From Burkholderia sp. 4M9327F10 (GTDB lineage: Bacteria; Pseudomonadota; Gammaproteobacteria; Burkholderiales; Burkholderiaceae), in the NCBI RefSeq assembly GCF_005503145.1, contig NZ_SCNV01000074.1, forward strand, positions 1 through 35,165: a stretch of 35,165 bases of DNA. Reading direction: 5' to 3'. Shown piece after piece: positions 24,806 through 32,795 of this stretch. Made by a program: the position numbers and the translations under genes. The notes beneath the pieces are model-generated. The model made no database searches. It saw only the letters and a program-made list of their open reading frames with translations, and was not told the origin of the DNA. Position 1 is the stretch's first letter, and each line of letters opens with the position of its first letter.

Positions 24806-25138
24806 TTACGCCGCCGTGCTGCGCGTAAGAGGCGGCGCGCCCAACGGGCTGATCTTCACGTCGCGCTCGGGGAAGCGAGCGATCAAGATCAGTTCACCTC
24901 CCAATGCGTGAATGTGGTCACGCAGCGTGGAGATATACATGTCCGTTCGCTGCTCGAGCTTGGCGATACTTGGTTGCTTTACATTCAACAAACCAGCAAG
25001 TTCTTCCTGCGAAAAGCCAAGCGCCCGCCGCAGGTCGGCGAGTGCGAATTCGGCCAGTATTTCGTTGACCTTCTTTTCCACCCGGGCTCGCGACTCGGGG
25101 GGCATTTTCGCTTCCAGTTCGGAAAATTTTTTCGCCAT
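24806..25138 (-). CDS. XRE-family antitoxin of a RelE/Gp49-type toxin-antitoxin pair
   Basis: A 110-residue protein. The N-terminal helix MAKKFSELEAKMPPESRARV is followed by an HTH_3 domain (about 35-92: LRRALGFSQEELAGLLNVKQ, then PSIAKLEQRTDMYISTLRDH) and a beta-strand end (GGELILIARFPE). This is the standard antitoxin partner of Gp49/HigB-like toxins, and it should bind the toxin and its own promoter. Two ATGs are adjacent; 25138 is preferred because AGGAG is 6 nt upstream of it but only 3 nt from the one at 25141. Unusually, the whole 5' two-thirds of this gene is overlapped by the toxin frame. The toxin-first order is typical of HigBA-like modules. Confidence 0.88.
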   Translation of the reverse strand: MAKKFSELEAKMPPESRARVEKKVNEILAEFALADLRRALGFSQEELAGLLNVKQPSIAKLEQRTDMYISTLRDHIHALGGELILIARFPERDVKISPLGAPPLTRSTAA

Positions 25139-25496
25139 CATCGGCTCCTTTAAGATCCAAGGTTGTGAGATGCGCACGGTATAACGCATCAGCGCGTGGG
25201 ACATTCCTTGCGTACCAGCGATCATCGCCTGTCTTGTCGCCACCTAGCAGCAGGAAGGCTGTGCGGCGCGGATCGAGCGCATAGAGCACGCGGTACGGAC
25301 GGCCAGCATGCTGGATGCGCAATTCGCGCATGTGGCCGTACCGTGAGCCCTTGATCCCGCTGCTATACGGGTGACGCAAAAACGGCCCTTCATGTGCAAG
25401 CAATCTGACAACTACGCTGACAGACTCCTGTTCCGGGAGCGTCAATCCTTCCCACCATGCACCAAAAACCTCGGTGTGTTCGATGTCCCACGTCAT
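24918..25496 (-). CDS. RelE/Gp49 (HigB-like) toxin with anomalous C-terminal extension
   Basis: A frame of 192 residues. Residues 1-112 (MTWDIEHTEVFGAWWEGL through DRRTAFLLLGGDKTGDD-like core to RADALYRAHLTTL) match the Gp49/RelE fold, with basic GSRYGHMRELRIQ and GGDKTGDDRWYARNVP motifs expected of an mRNA-cleaving toxin. Relatives usually end a few residues later, just before the antitoxin. Here no stop is met and the frame continues about 80 residues, overlapping the antitoxin by 221 bp in another frame. A TAA in a third frame lies just before the antitoxin ribosome binding site, so a small indel could have removed the normal end. The ATG at 25496 is chosen over an in-frame TTG at 25514. 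Confidence 0.8.
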   Translation of the reverse strand: MTWDIEHTEVFGAWWEGLTLPEQESVSVVVRLLAHEGPFLRHPYSSGIKGSRYGHMRELRIQHAGRPYRVLYALDPRRTAFLLLGGDKTGDDRWYARNVPRADALYRAHLTTLDLKGADDGEKIFRTGSENAPRVASPGGKEGQRNTGRIRTRRPAAGAWLFAGRTCWFVECKATKYRQARAANGHVYLHAA

Positions 25497-25501
25497 AGGT
25501 A

Positions 25502-25536
25502 AATATATCCTCAAAGGAATATTCCGTCAAAGGAAT
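25502..25536 (-). promoter_or_regulatory. Toxin-antitoxin promoter with operator repeats
   Basis: Minus-strand TTGACG (25530-25525), a 17-nt spacer and TATATT (25507-25502) form a good sigma70 promoter. The palindrome GGAATATTCC (25516-25525) fills the spacer, and the 10-bp direct repeat TCAAAGGAAT occurs at 25511-25520 and 25527-25536. This is fitting for antitoxin autorepression. The -10 ends 5 nt before the toxin ATG, so the predicted transcript starts at or next to that ATG. Confidence 0.65.
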
Positions 25537-25808
25537 AGTTTGGGTGTCGTGCGCGCGACACAATGAAGTCGCAGATGGCATTGCAGTGCCTCGCGCGACG
25601 AAATCGCGCACACGGCTACGGAAGAGCCGTCCATGAGCTCATGCTAGGGATTTGAGGAAGCTTTACCAGTCAGCCGAACGGCTAACGTTGGAGAGGAATG
25701 CGAAACGCAGGGAAGGATTTGATGGCGAGAGAACGAAGCTCCGAGCCAGCGTTTCGGGCAGTGCATAGGGGCGCCGCCCGCCGCCCGCCGTCCATCACGC
25801 AAACAAAG
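25537..25808. other. Spacer between the toxin-antitoxin module and the cox operon
   Basis: About 270 bp with no gene. It includes a short dyad AGCCG-AA-CGGCT near 25673-25684 and a CG-rich stretch just past the xdhC stop. No terminator with a T-run is visible for the cox operon. Confidence 0.4.
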
Positions 25809-26834
25809 TCACGAAACGCTACAAGCCGCGCCGCCGCTTGCAGCAATCTCTCGCGCCGCTTTGGCGCCTTCGACCTGCAACAAGGTCGGCAAAGAAACAC
25901 CGTTCTTCGCCGCCGTGACCTCGGCGAGAATCGACACCGCGATTTCAGGCGGCGTCCTGCTGCCGATATAGATGCCCACCGGCCCATGCAGGCGGGCCAG
26001 TTCGGCATCGTTCAGGTCGAACTCCTTGAGCCGTTCGCGCCGCGCCGCATTGTTGCGCCGCGAGCCGAGCGCGCCGACGTAGAACGCCGGCGTCTTCAAC
26101 GCCTCCATCAGCGCGAGGTCGTCGAGCTTCGGGTCGTGCGTCAGTGCAATCACCGCGCAGCGTTCGTCGAGCTTCATGTCGAGCACCGTGTCGTCGGGCA
26201 TGGTGCGCACGATCTTCGTGCCGGGTATGTCCCACTCGTCCGTGTACTCTTCGCGCGGATCGCAGACGGTCACCTGATAGTCGAGGCCGACCGCGATATG
26301 GCAGAGATAGCGCGACAACTGCCCCGCGCCGATCACCAGCATCCGGTAGCGCGGGCCGTGGATCGTCAGCAGGCGCTCGCCGTCGAAGTCGACACCGTCA
26401 GTGGCCTGGGCGGGGCCGAGCCGCACGGCGCCGGTTGCCATTTCCACGCGCCGCGACAGCAGGCGGCCGTCTTCGACCGCCTCGCACAGCTCGGCAATGC
26501 CGCTCTGCTTGCTGAGCGGCTCCAGCACCAGCTGGATCGTGCCGCCGCAGGGCAGGCCGAAGCGATGCGCTTCCTCGGCCGAAATGCCGTACATGACGGC
26601 TTCCGGTACGCTCTGCTCGATGCCGCGTTGCCGCACCCGCTCGATCAGATCGTCCTCGATACAGCCGCCCGAGACCGAGCCCACCACAAGCCCGTCGTCG
26701 CGCACGGCCAGCATCGCGCCTTCGGGGCGCGGCGACGAGCCCCACGTCTTGACCACCGTCACCAGTAGCGCGCGATGTCCCTGCTCGATCCAGCGTGCAC
26801 TGGACTTCAGGACTTCGAGATCCACGCTGTCCAT
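25809..26834 (-). CDS. xdhC: XdhC/CoxI-family molybdenum hydroxylase maturation protein
   Basis: A 341-residue protein of the XdhC/CoxI/CoxF family, which sulfurates or delivers the molybdenum cofactor for xanthine dehydrogenase-type enzymes. The N-terminal part (TWGSSPRPEGAMLAV, SVSGGCIEDDL) and the conserved cysteine region FGLPCGGTIQL are followed by a Rossmann-like C-terminal domain (MLVIGAGQLSRYL, then VTVCDPREEY) and GSRRNNAARRERLKE. It is the last gene of the cox-type operon; its start overlaps the coxG end by 28 bp and is served by AAGGAAG. Its presence supports a sulfurated Mo enzyme. Confidence 0.92.
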   Translation of the reverse strand: MDSVDLEVLKSSARWIEQGHRALLVTVVKTWGSSPRPEGAMLAVRDDGLVVGSVSGGCIEDDLIERVRQRGIEQSVPEAVMYGISAEEAHRFGLPCGGTIQLVLEPLSKQSGIAELCEAVEDGRLLSRRVEMATGAVRLGPAQATDGVDFDGERLLTIHGPRYRMLVIGAGQLSRYLCHIAVGLDYQVTVCDPREEYTDEWDIPGTKIVRTMPDDTVLDMKLDERCAVIALTHDPKLDDLALMEALKTPAFYVGALGSRRNNAARRERLKEFDLNDAELARLHGPVGIYIGSRTPPEIAVSILAEVTAAKNGVSLPTLLQVEGAKAAREIAASGGAACSVS

Positions 26835-27394
26835 GATTTCTTCCTTTTCGTTTGCGTTTTCGTCCGGTGGGCGCCGGATTCGGGATCCGCGCCGTCGGTT
26901 GGGGCTGTCTCTTCTGGCGCCGCGGAATCGGCCGCGGCCGCAGTGTCGCCCTCACCGGTCACCTGCGCGTTAAAGCGCCTGAAAAACTCGCCGGCCAGCT
27001 TGCGCGCCGCACCGTCGACGAGCCGCGAGCCGATTTGCGCCAGCTTGCCGCCCACCTGCGCGTTTGCCGTGTAGGTCAGCCTGGTGGACTCGGGGCCTTC
27101 CGGTTCGAGCGTGACGTGCGCGTCGCCCTTGCCGAAGCCGGCCACGCCACCTTGACCTTCGAAGACGATGGTGTAGGCCTGCGGCGCATTGATATCGGTC
27201 AGCAGCATACGCCCTTTGAAGCGTGCCTTCACGGGGCCGACCGCCGCGCTCATGGAAAGTGCAAACGCATTCTCGCCGTCCGCCTCGATACTCTCGCAGC
27301 CGGGAATCGAGGCGCGCAGGATCTCCGTGTCGTTCAACGCCTCCCACGTGCGCTGCTGGGAGACAGGCAGCGTATAGCTTTCGGTCAGTTCCAT
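26807..27394 (-). CDS. coxG: CoxG-type SRPBCC protein
   Basis: A 195-residue protein. Residues 1-150 form a SRPBCC/START-like helix-grip domain typical of carbon monoxide dehydrogenase subunit G: MELTESYTLPVSQQRTWEAL at the start, PGCESIE, GPVKARFKGRMLL, and GGKLAQIGSRLVDGAARKL. The tail is low-complexity Ala/Glu/Thr then Lys-rich (RTKTQTKRKKSW). In carboxidotrophs CoxG recruits the enzyme to the membrane; the basic tail would fit membrane association. Its ATG overlaps the coxE stop by 10 bp, with AGGAG upstream. Confidence 0.92.
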   Translation of the reverse strand: MELTESYTLPVSQQRTWEALNDTEILRASIPGCESIEADGENAFALSMSAAVGPVKARFKGRMLLTDINAPQAYTIVFEGQGGVAGFGKGDAHVTLEPEGPESTRLTYTANAQVGGKLAQIGSRLVDGAARKLAGEFFRRFNAQVTGEGDTAAAADSAAPEETAPTDGADPESGAHRTKTQTKRKKSWTAWISKS

Positions 27395-28668
27395 CTGGCG
27401 GCTCCTATGGGTGTGCCGGGTGTTCCCGGTGTTCTGGTCAATGCAGTGGCGCCCGGAGCGCGAGTCAGTTGCGCGAGGTCGCGGCCGAATGCCGCCAGGC
27501 TATCGAGATTATGAACTGGGCGGTGAGCGTCGACATACGGCAGGATGGCCTGCACACCGCGGGCTTTCGGCGAGAAGCCGCTGTACCGCAACAGCGGGTT
27601 CAGCCAGACGATGCGGTGCGCGAAGCGGCGCAGGCGGCCCATTTCGGTGTCGAGCACGTCGATGGCTTCGTGATCGAGGCCATCCGTGACGAGCAGCACG
27701 GTCGCCCTGCCGGTCAGCACGCGGCGTGCCCAGCGCCGGTTGAACTCGGCAAGCGCCGCGCCGATGCGCGTGCCGCCCGACCAGTCCACCACCTGATCGG
27801 TGAGTGTGGCGATGGCCACGTCGGGGTCGCGCTCGCGCAGCGCGCGCGTCGCATTGGTGAGGCGCGTGCCGAAGAGGAATACCTGCAGCCGCTCACGCGA
27901 CTGCAGCAAGGCGTGGCAGAAATACAGCACGGTGCGCGAGTAGGCGCTCATCGAGCCGGAGATGTCGAGCAGCAGCACCAGCGGCGGTTTGCGCTCGACC
28001 ACGGCGCGGTACTTCCACACCGTCCAGTCGCCGCCCGAGCGCACCGCGTGCCGGGCGCTGGCGCGCAAGTCCGCGTGGGTGCCGCGCGAGGCGGCCTTGA
28101 GCCGCCGGGTCGGCTCGGTGGCGAGCGGCAGGCGCTGGCCGCGGATCACGTGGCGCAGCGTGCGCCATTCGTCGGCGCTGAGCGTGTCGAAATCGCGGTG
28201 ACGCAAGCGCTCTTCGGCGCTGAACGTGACGTGCGCATGCAGTTCGTGCTGTTCGGTTTCAGGGGCGGCGCGCGCGTTGCGTGCGGCGGGTGGGCGCGCC
28301 GCCAGCGCGTCGGCGAGGCGGTTGTTGCGCCTGGGCGGCGGCAGGCCGTTGCGGACCTTCGGCAACAGCAGTGCGCGCAGCTTGCCCTCCCAGTCGGGAT
28401 CGCGCCAGAACAGGTTGAAGGCAGCGTCGAAGATCTCGCGTTCGTCGGGCGCCGAGACGAGCAGCGCTGCGAGCGCGGCCTTGACGTCGTCGCGGCGCCC
28501 GAGGTCGATCCAGTGCAAGGCCGCGAGGGCGTCGACGGCGTGCGCCGGCGACATCGGCAGGCCCGCGCCGCGCAGCACGCGAACGAAGTGGACGACGTTG
28601 TGCGCGAGCGCGGGCGATGCAGTCGTGGCGCCGTCTGCCGGCGGGCTGGCGAGAGACGTGCGTCGCAT
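27385..28668 (-). CDS. coxE: CoxE-type VWA-domain maturation protein
   Basis: A 427-residue protein. An N-terminal helical region (about 20-215, HNVVHFVRVLRGAGLPMSPA) precedes a von Willebrand A domain with the MIDAS motif DISGSMS in VLLLDISGSMSAYSRTV, and later VVDWSGGTRIGAAL and VTDGLDHEAID. CoxE partners the MoxR-type ATPase CoxD, and in carboxidotrophs the pair matures the Cu/Mo site. The ATG at 28668 lies 2 bp after the coxD stop with GGAG upstream; an open frame running further upstream overlaps coxD and is not used. Confidence 0.92.
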   Translation of the reverse strand: MRRTSLASPPADGATTASPALAHNVVHFVRVLRGAGLPMSPAHAVDALAALHWIDLGRRDDVKAALAALLVSAPDEREIFDAAFNLFWRDPDWEGKLRALLLPKVRNGLPPPRRNNRLADALAARPPAARNARAAPETEQHELHAHVTFSAEERLRHRDFDTLSADEWRTLRHVIRGQRLPLATEPTRRLKAASRGTHADLRASARHAVRSGGDWTVWKYRAVVERKPPLVLLLDISGSMSAYSRTVLYFCHALLQSRERLQVFLFGTRLTNATRALRERDPDVAIATLTDQVVDWSGGTRIGAALAEFNRRWARRVLTGRATVLLVTDGLDHEAIDVLDTEMGRLRRFAHRIVWLNPLLRYSGFSPKARGVQAILPYVDAHRPVHNLDSLAAFGRDLAQLTRAPGATALTRTPGTPGTPIGAARWN

Positions 28669-28670
28669 GG

Positions 28671-29561
28671 CTATGACTCCGGCACCGCCAGGCATTGCGC
28701 AATCTGCTCGGCGTCGACTCGCGCCAGATCGTCCTGATACTTGAGCAGCACGCCCAGCGTGTCCTGTACCGATTGCGGATCGAGCTCGGTGACGCTCAAT
28801 GCCGCCAGCGCGCGGCACCAGTCGATGGTTTCCGCAATGCCCGGCGCCTTGAACAGATCCATGCCGCGCAAGCGGTGCACGAAATCCACCGCACGCCGTT
28901 GCAGTTCCGCGCTGCTTTGCGGTGCGCGCGCCGCGACGATCGCCAGTTCGCGGTCCCGCTCCGGGTAGCCGATCCATTGATAGAGACAGCGGCGCTTCAA
29001 CGCGTCATGCACTTCGCGCGTGCGGTTCGAGGTCATCACGACGAGCGGAGGCTGATCGGCGCGCACGGTGCCGTATTCCGGAATCGACACCTGGAAGTCC
29101 GACAACAGTTCGAGCAGAAACGCTTCGAACGGCTCGTCGGCACGGTCGATCTCGTCGATCAGCAGCACACGGCGCGCGCCGGGATGCTGCTCGTCGGGCA
29201 TGAGCGCCTGCAACAGCGGGCGCTTGAGGAGGAATTCGCTGCGGTACAGCGTCTCGTTGCCGGGCCGCTCGCCGGCCGCTTCCGCGAGCCGCAGCGCCAT
29301 GATCTGGCGCGGGTAGTCCCACTCGTAGAGCGCGCTCGCAGTATCCAGCCCCTCGTAGCACTGCAGCCGCAGCATCGAGGTGCCGAGCATGCCCGCAGCG
29401 GCCTTGGCCAGCTCGGTTTTGCCGACCCCAGGCTCCCCCTCGACGAACAAGGGCCGTTCCATGCGCAAGGCAAGGAACAGCGCAGTCGCCAGTTCGCGGT
29501 TGGCGAAATAGCCTTGGGCGGCGAGGTGGGCGAGGGTGTCGTCGATTGAAGCAGGCTGCAT
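28671..29561 (-). CDS. coxD: CoxD-type MoxR AAA+ ATPase
   Basis: A 296-residue AAA+ ATPase of the MoxR/CoxD group. Walker A is GEPGVGKT (42-49), Walker B is VLLIDEIDRAD, sensor 1 is VVMTSNRTREV, and the second region of homology follows (ALKRRCLYQWIGYPE). It acts as a chaperone-like remodeller for installing the metal centre in the CoxL-type subunit, together with CoxE. MQPASIDDTLA at 29561 is chosen because AGGAG is well spaced upstream; a ten-codon extension to 29591 lacks one. Confidence 0.93.
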   Translation of the reverse strand: MQPASIDDTLAHLAAQGYFANRELATALFLALRMERPLFVEGEPGVGKTELAKAAAGMLGTSMLRLQCYEGLDTASALYEWDYPRQIMALRLAEAAGERPGNETLYRSEFLLKRPLLQALMPDEQHPGARRVLLIDEIDRADEPFEAFLLELLSDFQVSIPEYGTVRADQPPLVVMTSNRTREVHDALKRRCLYQWIGYPERDRELAIVAARAPQSSAELQRRAVDFVHRLRGMDLFKAPGIAETIDWCRALAALSVTELDPQSVQDTLGVLLKYQDDLARVDAEQIAQCLAVPES

Positions 29562-29590
29562 GATTCTCCTGAAGCCGTGCGGCCCCCGCA

Positions 29591-30388
29591 CTATCCGTTC
29601 GCGGTCGCCACCGCTCGCGCCGCCAGCACCGGAATCAGATGCGCCCGGTACTCGGCGCTTGCGTGCATGTCGGTGTTCAGCTCGTTTGCTGGGACCGTTA
29701 CGGCACGCGCTGCCGCCGGCGTGAAGTCCGCGGTCAGCGCGTGTTCCAGTTCCGTCGCGCGAAACACAGAAGCCGCCGCACCCGTCACTGCCACCCGCAC
29801 ACCGTTCGCGTGCTTTGCGACAAACACTCCGACCAGTGCAAAGTGCGAAGCCGGGTTATTGAATTTCTCGTAGGCGCTGCGCTCGACCACGGGAAACTCC
29901 ACGGCGGTGATCAGTTCGTCGGGGGCGAGCGCCGTCTCGTACATGCCGACAAAGAAGTCGTCAGACGCAATGCGGCGCCGGTCCGTCACGATGGTGGCGC
30001 CTAATGCGAGCGTCGCAGCCGGATAGCAGGCGGCCGGATCGTTGTTGGCGAGCGACCCGCCAATCGTCCCGAGCGCGCGCACCTGGCGATCGCCAATCCC
30101 ACCCGCCAGTGCAGCAAGGCCGGGCAAGACCCGGCGAATCTCGGCGTGCTCGGCCACGTCCGCATGACAGACGGCCGCGCCGATCGACACCGTGGCGGCG
30201 TCGACGCGAATCGCCTTGAGCGCAGCGATACGCGTGACGTCGATCAGCCTGGAAGGCTGGGCAAGGCGCAGGCGCATGGTGGGCAGCAGGCTCTGGCCAC
30301 CGGCGAGGAACTTGGCGTCGCCGTCGCCGGCGAGCGCTGCGACCGCCGCTTTCGGATCGGCCGCGCGTTGATAGTCGAATGCGTACAT
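29591..30388 (-). CDS. coxM: CoxM-type FAD-binding medium subunit
   Basis: A 265-residue FAD subunit of a molybdenum hydroxylase. FAD-binding motifs are AGGQSLLP near residue 30 and TIGGSLANNDPAACYPA near 110, the latter being the second flavin motif. The CO-dehydrogenase-like C-terminal domain starts near 175. Length is slightly short of O. carboxidovorans CoxM (288). It is 15 bp after coxL and 29 bp before coxD. It passes electrons from the iron-sulfur subunit to an acceptor that is not evident in this window. Confidence 0.94.
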   Translation of the reverse strand: MYAFDYQRAADPKAAVAALAGDGDAKFLAGGQSLLPTMRLRLAQPSRLIDVTRIAALKAIRVDAATVSIGAAVCHADVAEHAEIRRVLPGLAALAGGIGDRQVRALGTIGGSLANNDPAACYPAATLALGATIVTDRRRIASDDFFVGMYETALAPDELITAVEFPVVERSAYEKFNNPASHFALVGVFVAKHANGVRVAVTGAAASVFRATELEHALTADFTPAAARAVTVPANELNTDMHASAEYRAHLIPVLAARAVATANG

Positions 30389-30403
30389 ATCGGCTTGCTC
30401 CGT

Positions 30404-32785
30404 TCAGGGTTGTTGCGCAGCGCGGATCGCGGACCAGACGCGGTGCGGCGTGGCAGGCATTTGCAGGTCCTTCACGCCGAGCGGCGCGAGGGCGTCGAGA
30501 ATCGCGTTGATCACCGCGGGCGGTGAGCCGATCGCCCCTGCCTCGCCGCAACCCTTCACGCCAAGCGGATTGTGTGTGCACGGCGTGCCCTTGGCGGTTT
30601 CCACGGTAAAGCTCGGCAGGTCGGACGCACGCGGCATGGCGTAGTCCATGTACGAGCCGGTCAGCAACTGGCCGCTCTCGTTGTCGTACACGCAGCGTTC
30701 GAGCATCGCCTGGCCGATGCCCTGGCCGAGGCCCCCATGTACCTGCCCTTCGACGATCATCGGATTGATCACGTTGCCGAAATCGTCGACGGCGGTGAAC
30801 TGCTGGATATGGCTTTCGCCGGTATCCGGGTCCACCTCCACTTCGCAGATATAGGCGCCGGCCGGATAGGTGAAGTTGGTCGGGTCGTAGAACGCGCTTT
30901 CGTCGAGGCCCGGTTCGAGCTTGTCGAGCGGATAGTTGTGCGGCACGTAGGCGGCGAGCGAGATATCGGTGAAAGCCTTGGTCCTGTCCGTGCCGGCGAC
31001 GCGGAACACGCCGTCCTTGAACTCGATATCTTCTACCGATGCTTCCAGCAGATGCGCGGCGATCTTCTTGGCCTTCGCTTCGATCTTGTCGAGCGCCTTC
31101 ATGATGGCCGAACCGCCTACGGCGATCGAACGCGAGCCGTAGGTGCCCATGCCGAAGGGGATGCGCCCGGTATCGCCGTGCACGATTTCAACGTTGGCCA
31201 GCGGAATGCCGAGCCGGTCAGCCACCACCTGGGCAAATGTCGTCTCATGCCCTTGACCGTGGCTATGCGAGCCGGTGAACACCGTCACCGAACCGGTCGG
31301 ATGCACGCGCACTTCGCCGGCTTCGAACAGGCCGGCGCGTGCACCGAGCGCACCGGCGATGTTCGACGGTGCGAGTCCGCAGGCTTCGATGTAGCACGAG
31401 TAGCCGAGTCCTCGCCGCTTGCCGTTTTGTTCCGAAGCCTGCCGGCGGGCGGCGAAGCCCTTCACGTCGGCGAGTTCCAGTGCACGGGCGAGGGTGGTTT
31501 CGTAATCGCCGGTGTCGTAGGTGAGGCCCACCGGCGTCGCATACGGGAACGAGCGAATGAAATTGCGGCGGCGAATCTCCGCTGGATCGAGCTTCATCTC
31601 GCGCGCCGCGGTTTCGACAAGGCGCTCAACCACAAAGGTAGCTTCAGGCCGGCCGGCGCCGCGATAGGCATCCACGGGGACCGTGTTGGTGAAGACCGCT
31701 TTCACCTCGGCGTAGATCGCCGGCGTCGCATACTGGCCCGCCAGCAGCGTCGCGTAGAGGATGGTCGGCACGCTCGAGGCGAAGGTCGAGAGATACGCGC
31801 CCATGTTGGCGATGGTGTGCACGCGCATGGCGAGGAACTTGCCGTCGGCATCCATGGCCAGCTCGGCTTTCGTCACATGGTCGCGGCCGTGCGCGTCGGA
31901 TACGAAGGCCTCCGAACGTTCGGCCGTCCACTTCACCGGCCGGCGGATTTTCTTCGATGCCCAGGTAAGCGCGACATCTTCGGCGTACAGAAAGATCTTG
32001 GAACCGAAGCCGCCGCCGACGTCCGGCGCAATCACGCGCAGCTTCGACTCCGGCAGCGACAGCACGAAGGCCGCCATCAGCAGCCGCTCGACATGCGGAT
32101 TCTGGTTCGCGACATACACCGTGTAACTGTCGTCCTGCGGCGCATAGCTCGCGTTCACGGCACGCGGTTCGATTGCGTTAGGGATCAGGCGGTTGTTGAC
32201 GATCTCGAGCGTCGTCACGTGTGCGGCTTTGGCGAAGGCGGCGTCGGTGGCGGCCTTGTCGCCGTGGCCCCATGTGTAGCAGACGTTGTTCGGCACTTCG
32301 TCGTGCACGGCGGGCTGGCCGGGGTCAGCCGCATGCGCGGTGTCCACCACGGCGGGCAGCACGTCGTAATCCATTTCGATCAGTTCGGCCGCGTCCTTCG
32401 CGGCTTTCACCGAGTCGGCGATCACCAGCGCCACCTGGTCGCCCACATGACGCGCCTTGGTATGCGCGATGACCGGGTGCGGCGGCTCGTGCATCGGCTT
32501 GCCGTCGACGCTATGGATCAGCCAGCCGCAGGGCAGGCCGCCGACGCTGTCGGCAGCCATATCCGCGCCGGTAAAAATCGCTACGACGCCGGGCGATTGC
32601 CTGGCCGCCGCCGTATCGATGCTCCTGATCCGCGCATGCGCATACGGCGAGCGCAGGAACACGGCGTAGGTTTGCTGAGGCAGGACGACATCGTCGGTGT
32701 ACTGACCATTGCCGGTCAGGAACCGGTAGTCTTCCTTGCGCTGGACGGGACTGCCAATCAGCGGGTGCGGGTCGGGTGCGTTCAT
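30404..32785 (-). CDS. coxL: Form II CoxL-type molybdenum hydroxylase large subunit
   Basis: A 793-residue xanthine oxidase-family Mo-binding subunit. The N-terminal a/b hammerhead domain starts GSPVQRKEDYRFLTGNGQYT. The Mo-pyranopterin motifs are GGGFGSK (about 267), AYRGAGRPEAT (373-383), GSHSHGQGHETTFAQVVADR, and GCGEAGAIGSPPAVINAI, with the catalytic glutamate near the C-terminus. The active-site loop AYRGAGR is the form II signature; true CO dehydrogenases carry AYRCSFR with a Cu-binding cysteine. CO oxidation is therefore unlikely or unproven, and an aldehyde, N-heterocycle or other hydroxylation is equally possible. It starts 10 bp after coxS with GAGGAG upstream. Confidence 0.94.
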   Translation of the reverse strand: MNAPDPHPLIGSPVQRKEDYRFLTGNGQYTDDVVLPQQTYAVFLRSPYAHARIRSIDTAAARQSPGVVAIFTGADMAADSVGGLPCGWLIHSVDGKPMHEPPHPVIAHTKARHVGDQVALVIADSVKAAKDAAELIEMDYDVLPAVVDTAHAADPGQPAVHDEVPNNVCYTWGHGDKAATDAAFAKAAHVTTLEIVNNRLIPNAIEPRAVNASYAPQDDSYTVYVANQNPHVERLLMAAFVLSLPESKLRVIAPDVGGGFGSKIFLYAEDVALTWASKKIRRPVKWTAERSEAFVSDAHGRDHVTKAELAMDADGKFLAMRVHTIANMGAYLSTFASSVPTILYATLLAGQYATPAIYAEVKAVFTNTVPVDAYRGAGRPEATFVVERLVETAAREMKLDPAEIRRRNFIRSFPYATPVGLTYDTGDYETTLARALELADVKGFAARRQASEQNGKRRGLGYSCYIEACGLAPSNIAGALGARAGLFEAGEVRVHPTGSVTVFTGSHSHGQGHETTFAQVVADRLGIPLANVEIVHGDTGRIPFGMGTYGSRSIAVGGSAIMKALDKIEAKAKKIAAHLLEASVEDIEFKDGVFRVAGTDRTKAFTDISLAAYVPHNYPLDKLEPGLDESAFYDPTNFTYPAGAYICEVEVDPDTGESHIQQFTAVDDFGNVINPMIVEGQVHGGLGQGIGQAMLERCVYDNESGQLLTGSYMDYAMPRASDLPSFTVETAKGTPCTHNPLGVKGCGEAGAIGSPPAVINAILDALAPLGVKDLQMPATPHRVWSAIRAAQQP

Positions 32786-32795
32786 CGTCGTCTCC

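Noticed and set aside
25682..26008. Minus-strand frame overlapping the end of xdhC
   Set aside because: Shadow frame; xdhC is well supported over the same bases.
27385..28977. Longer CoxE with an N-terminal extension
   Set aside because: The extension overlaps coxD out of frame; ATG 28668 has a good ribosome binding site and the family N-terminus.
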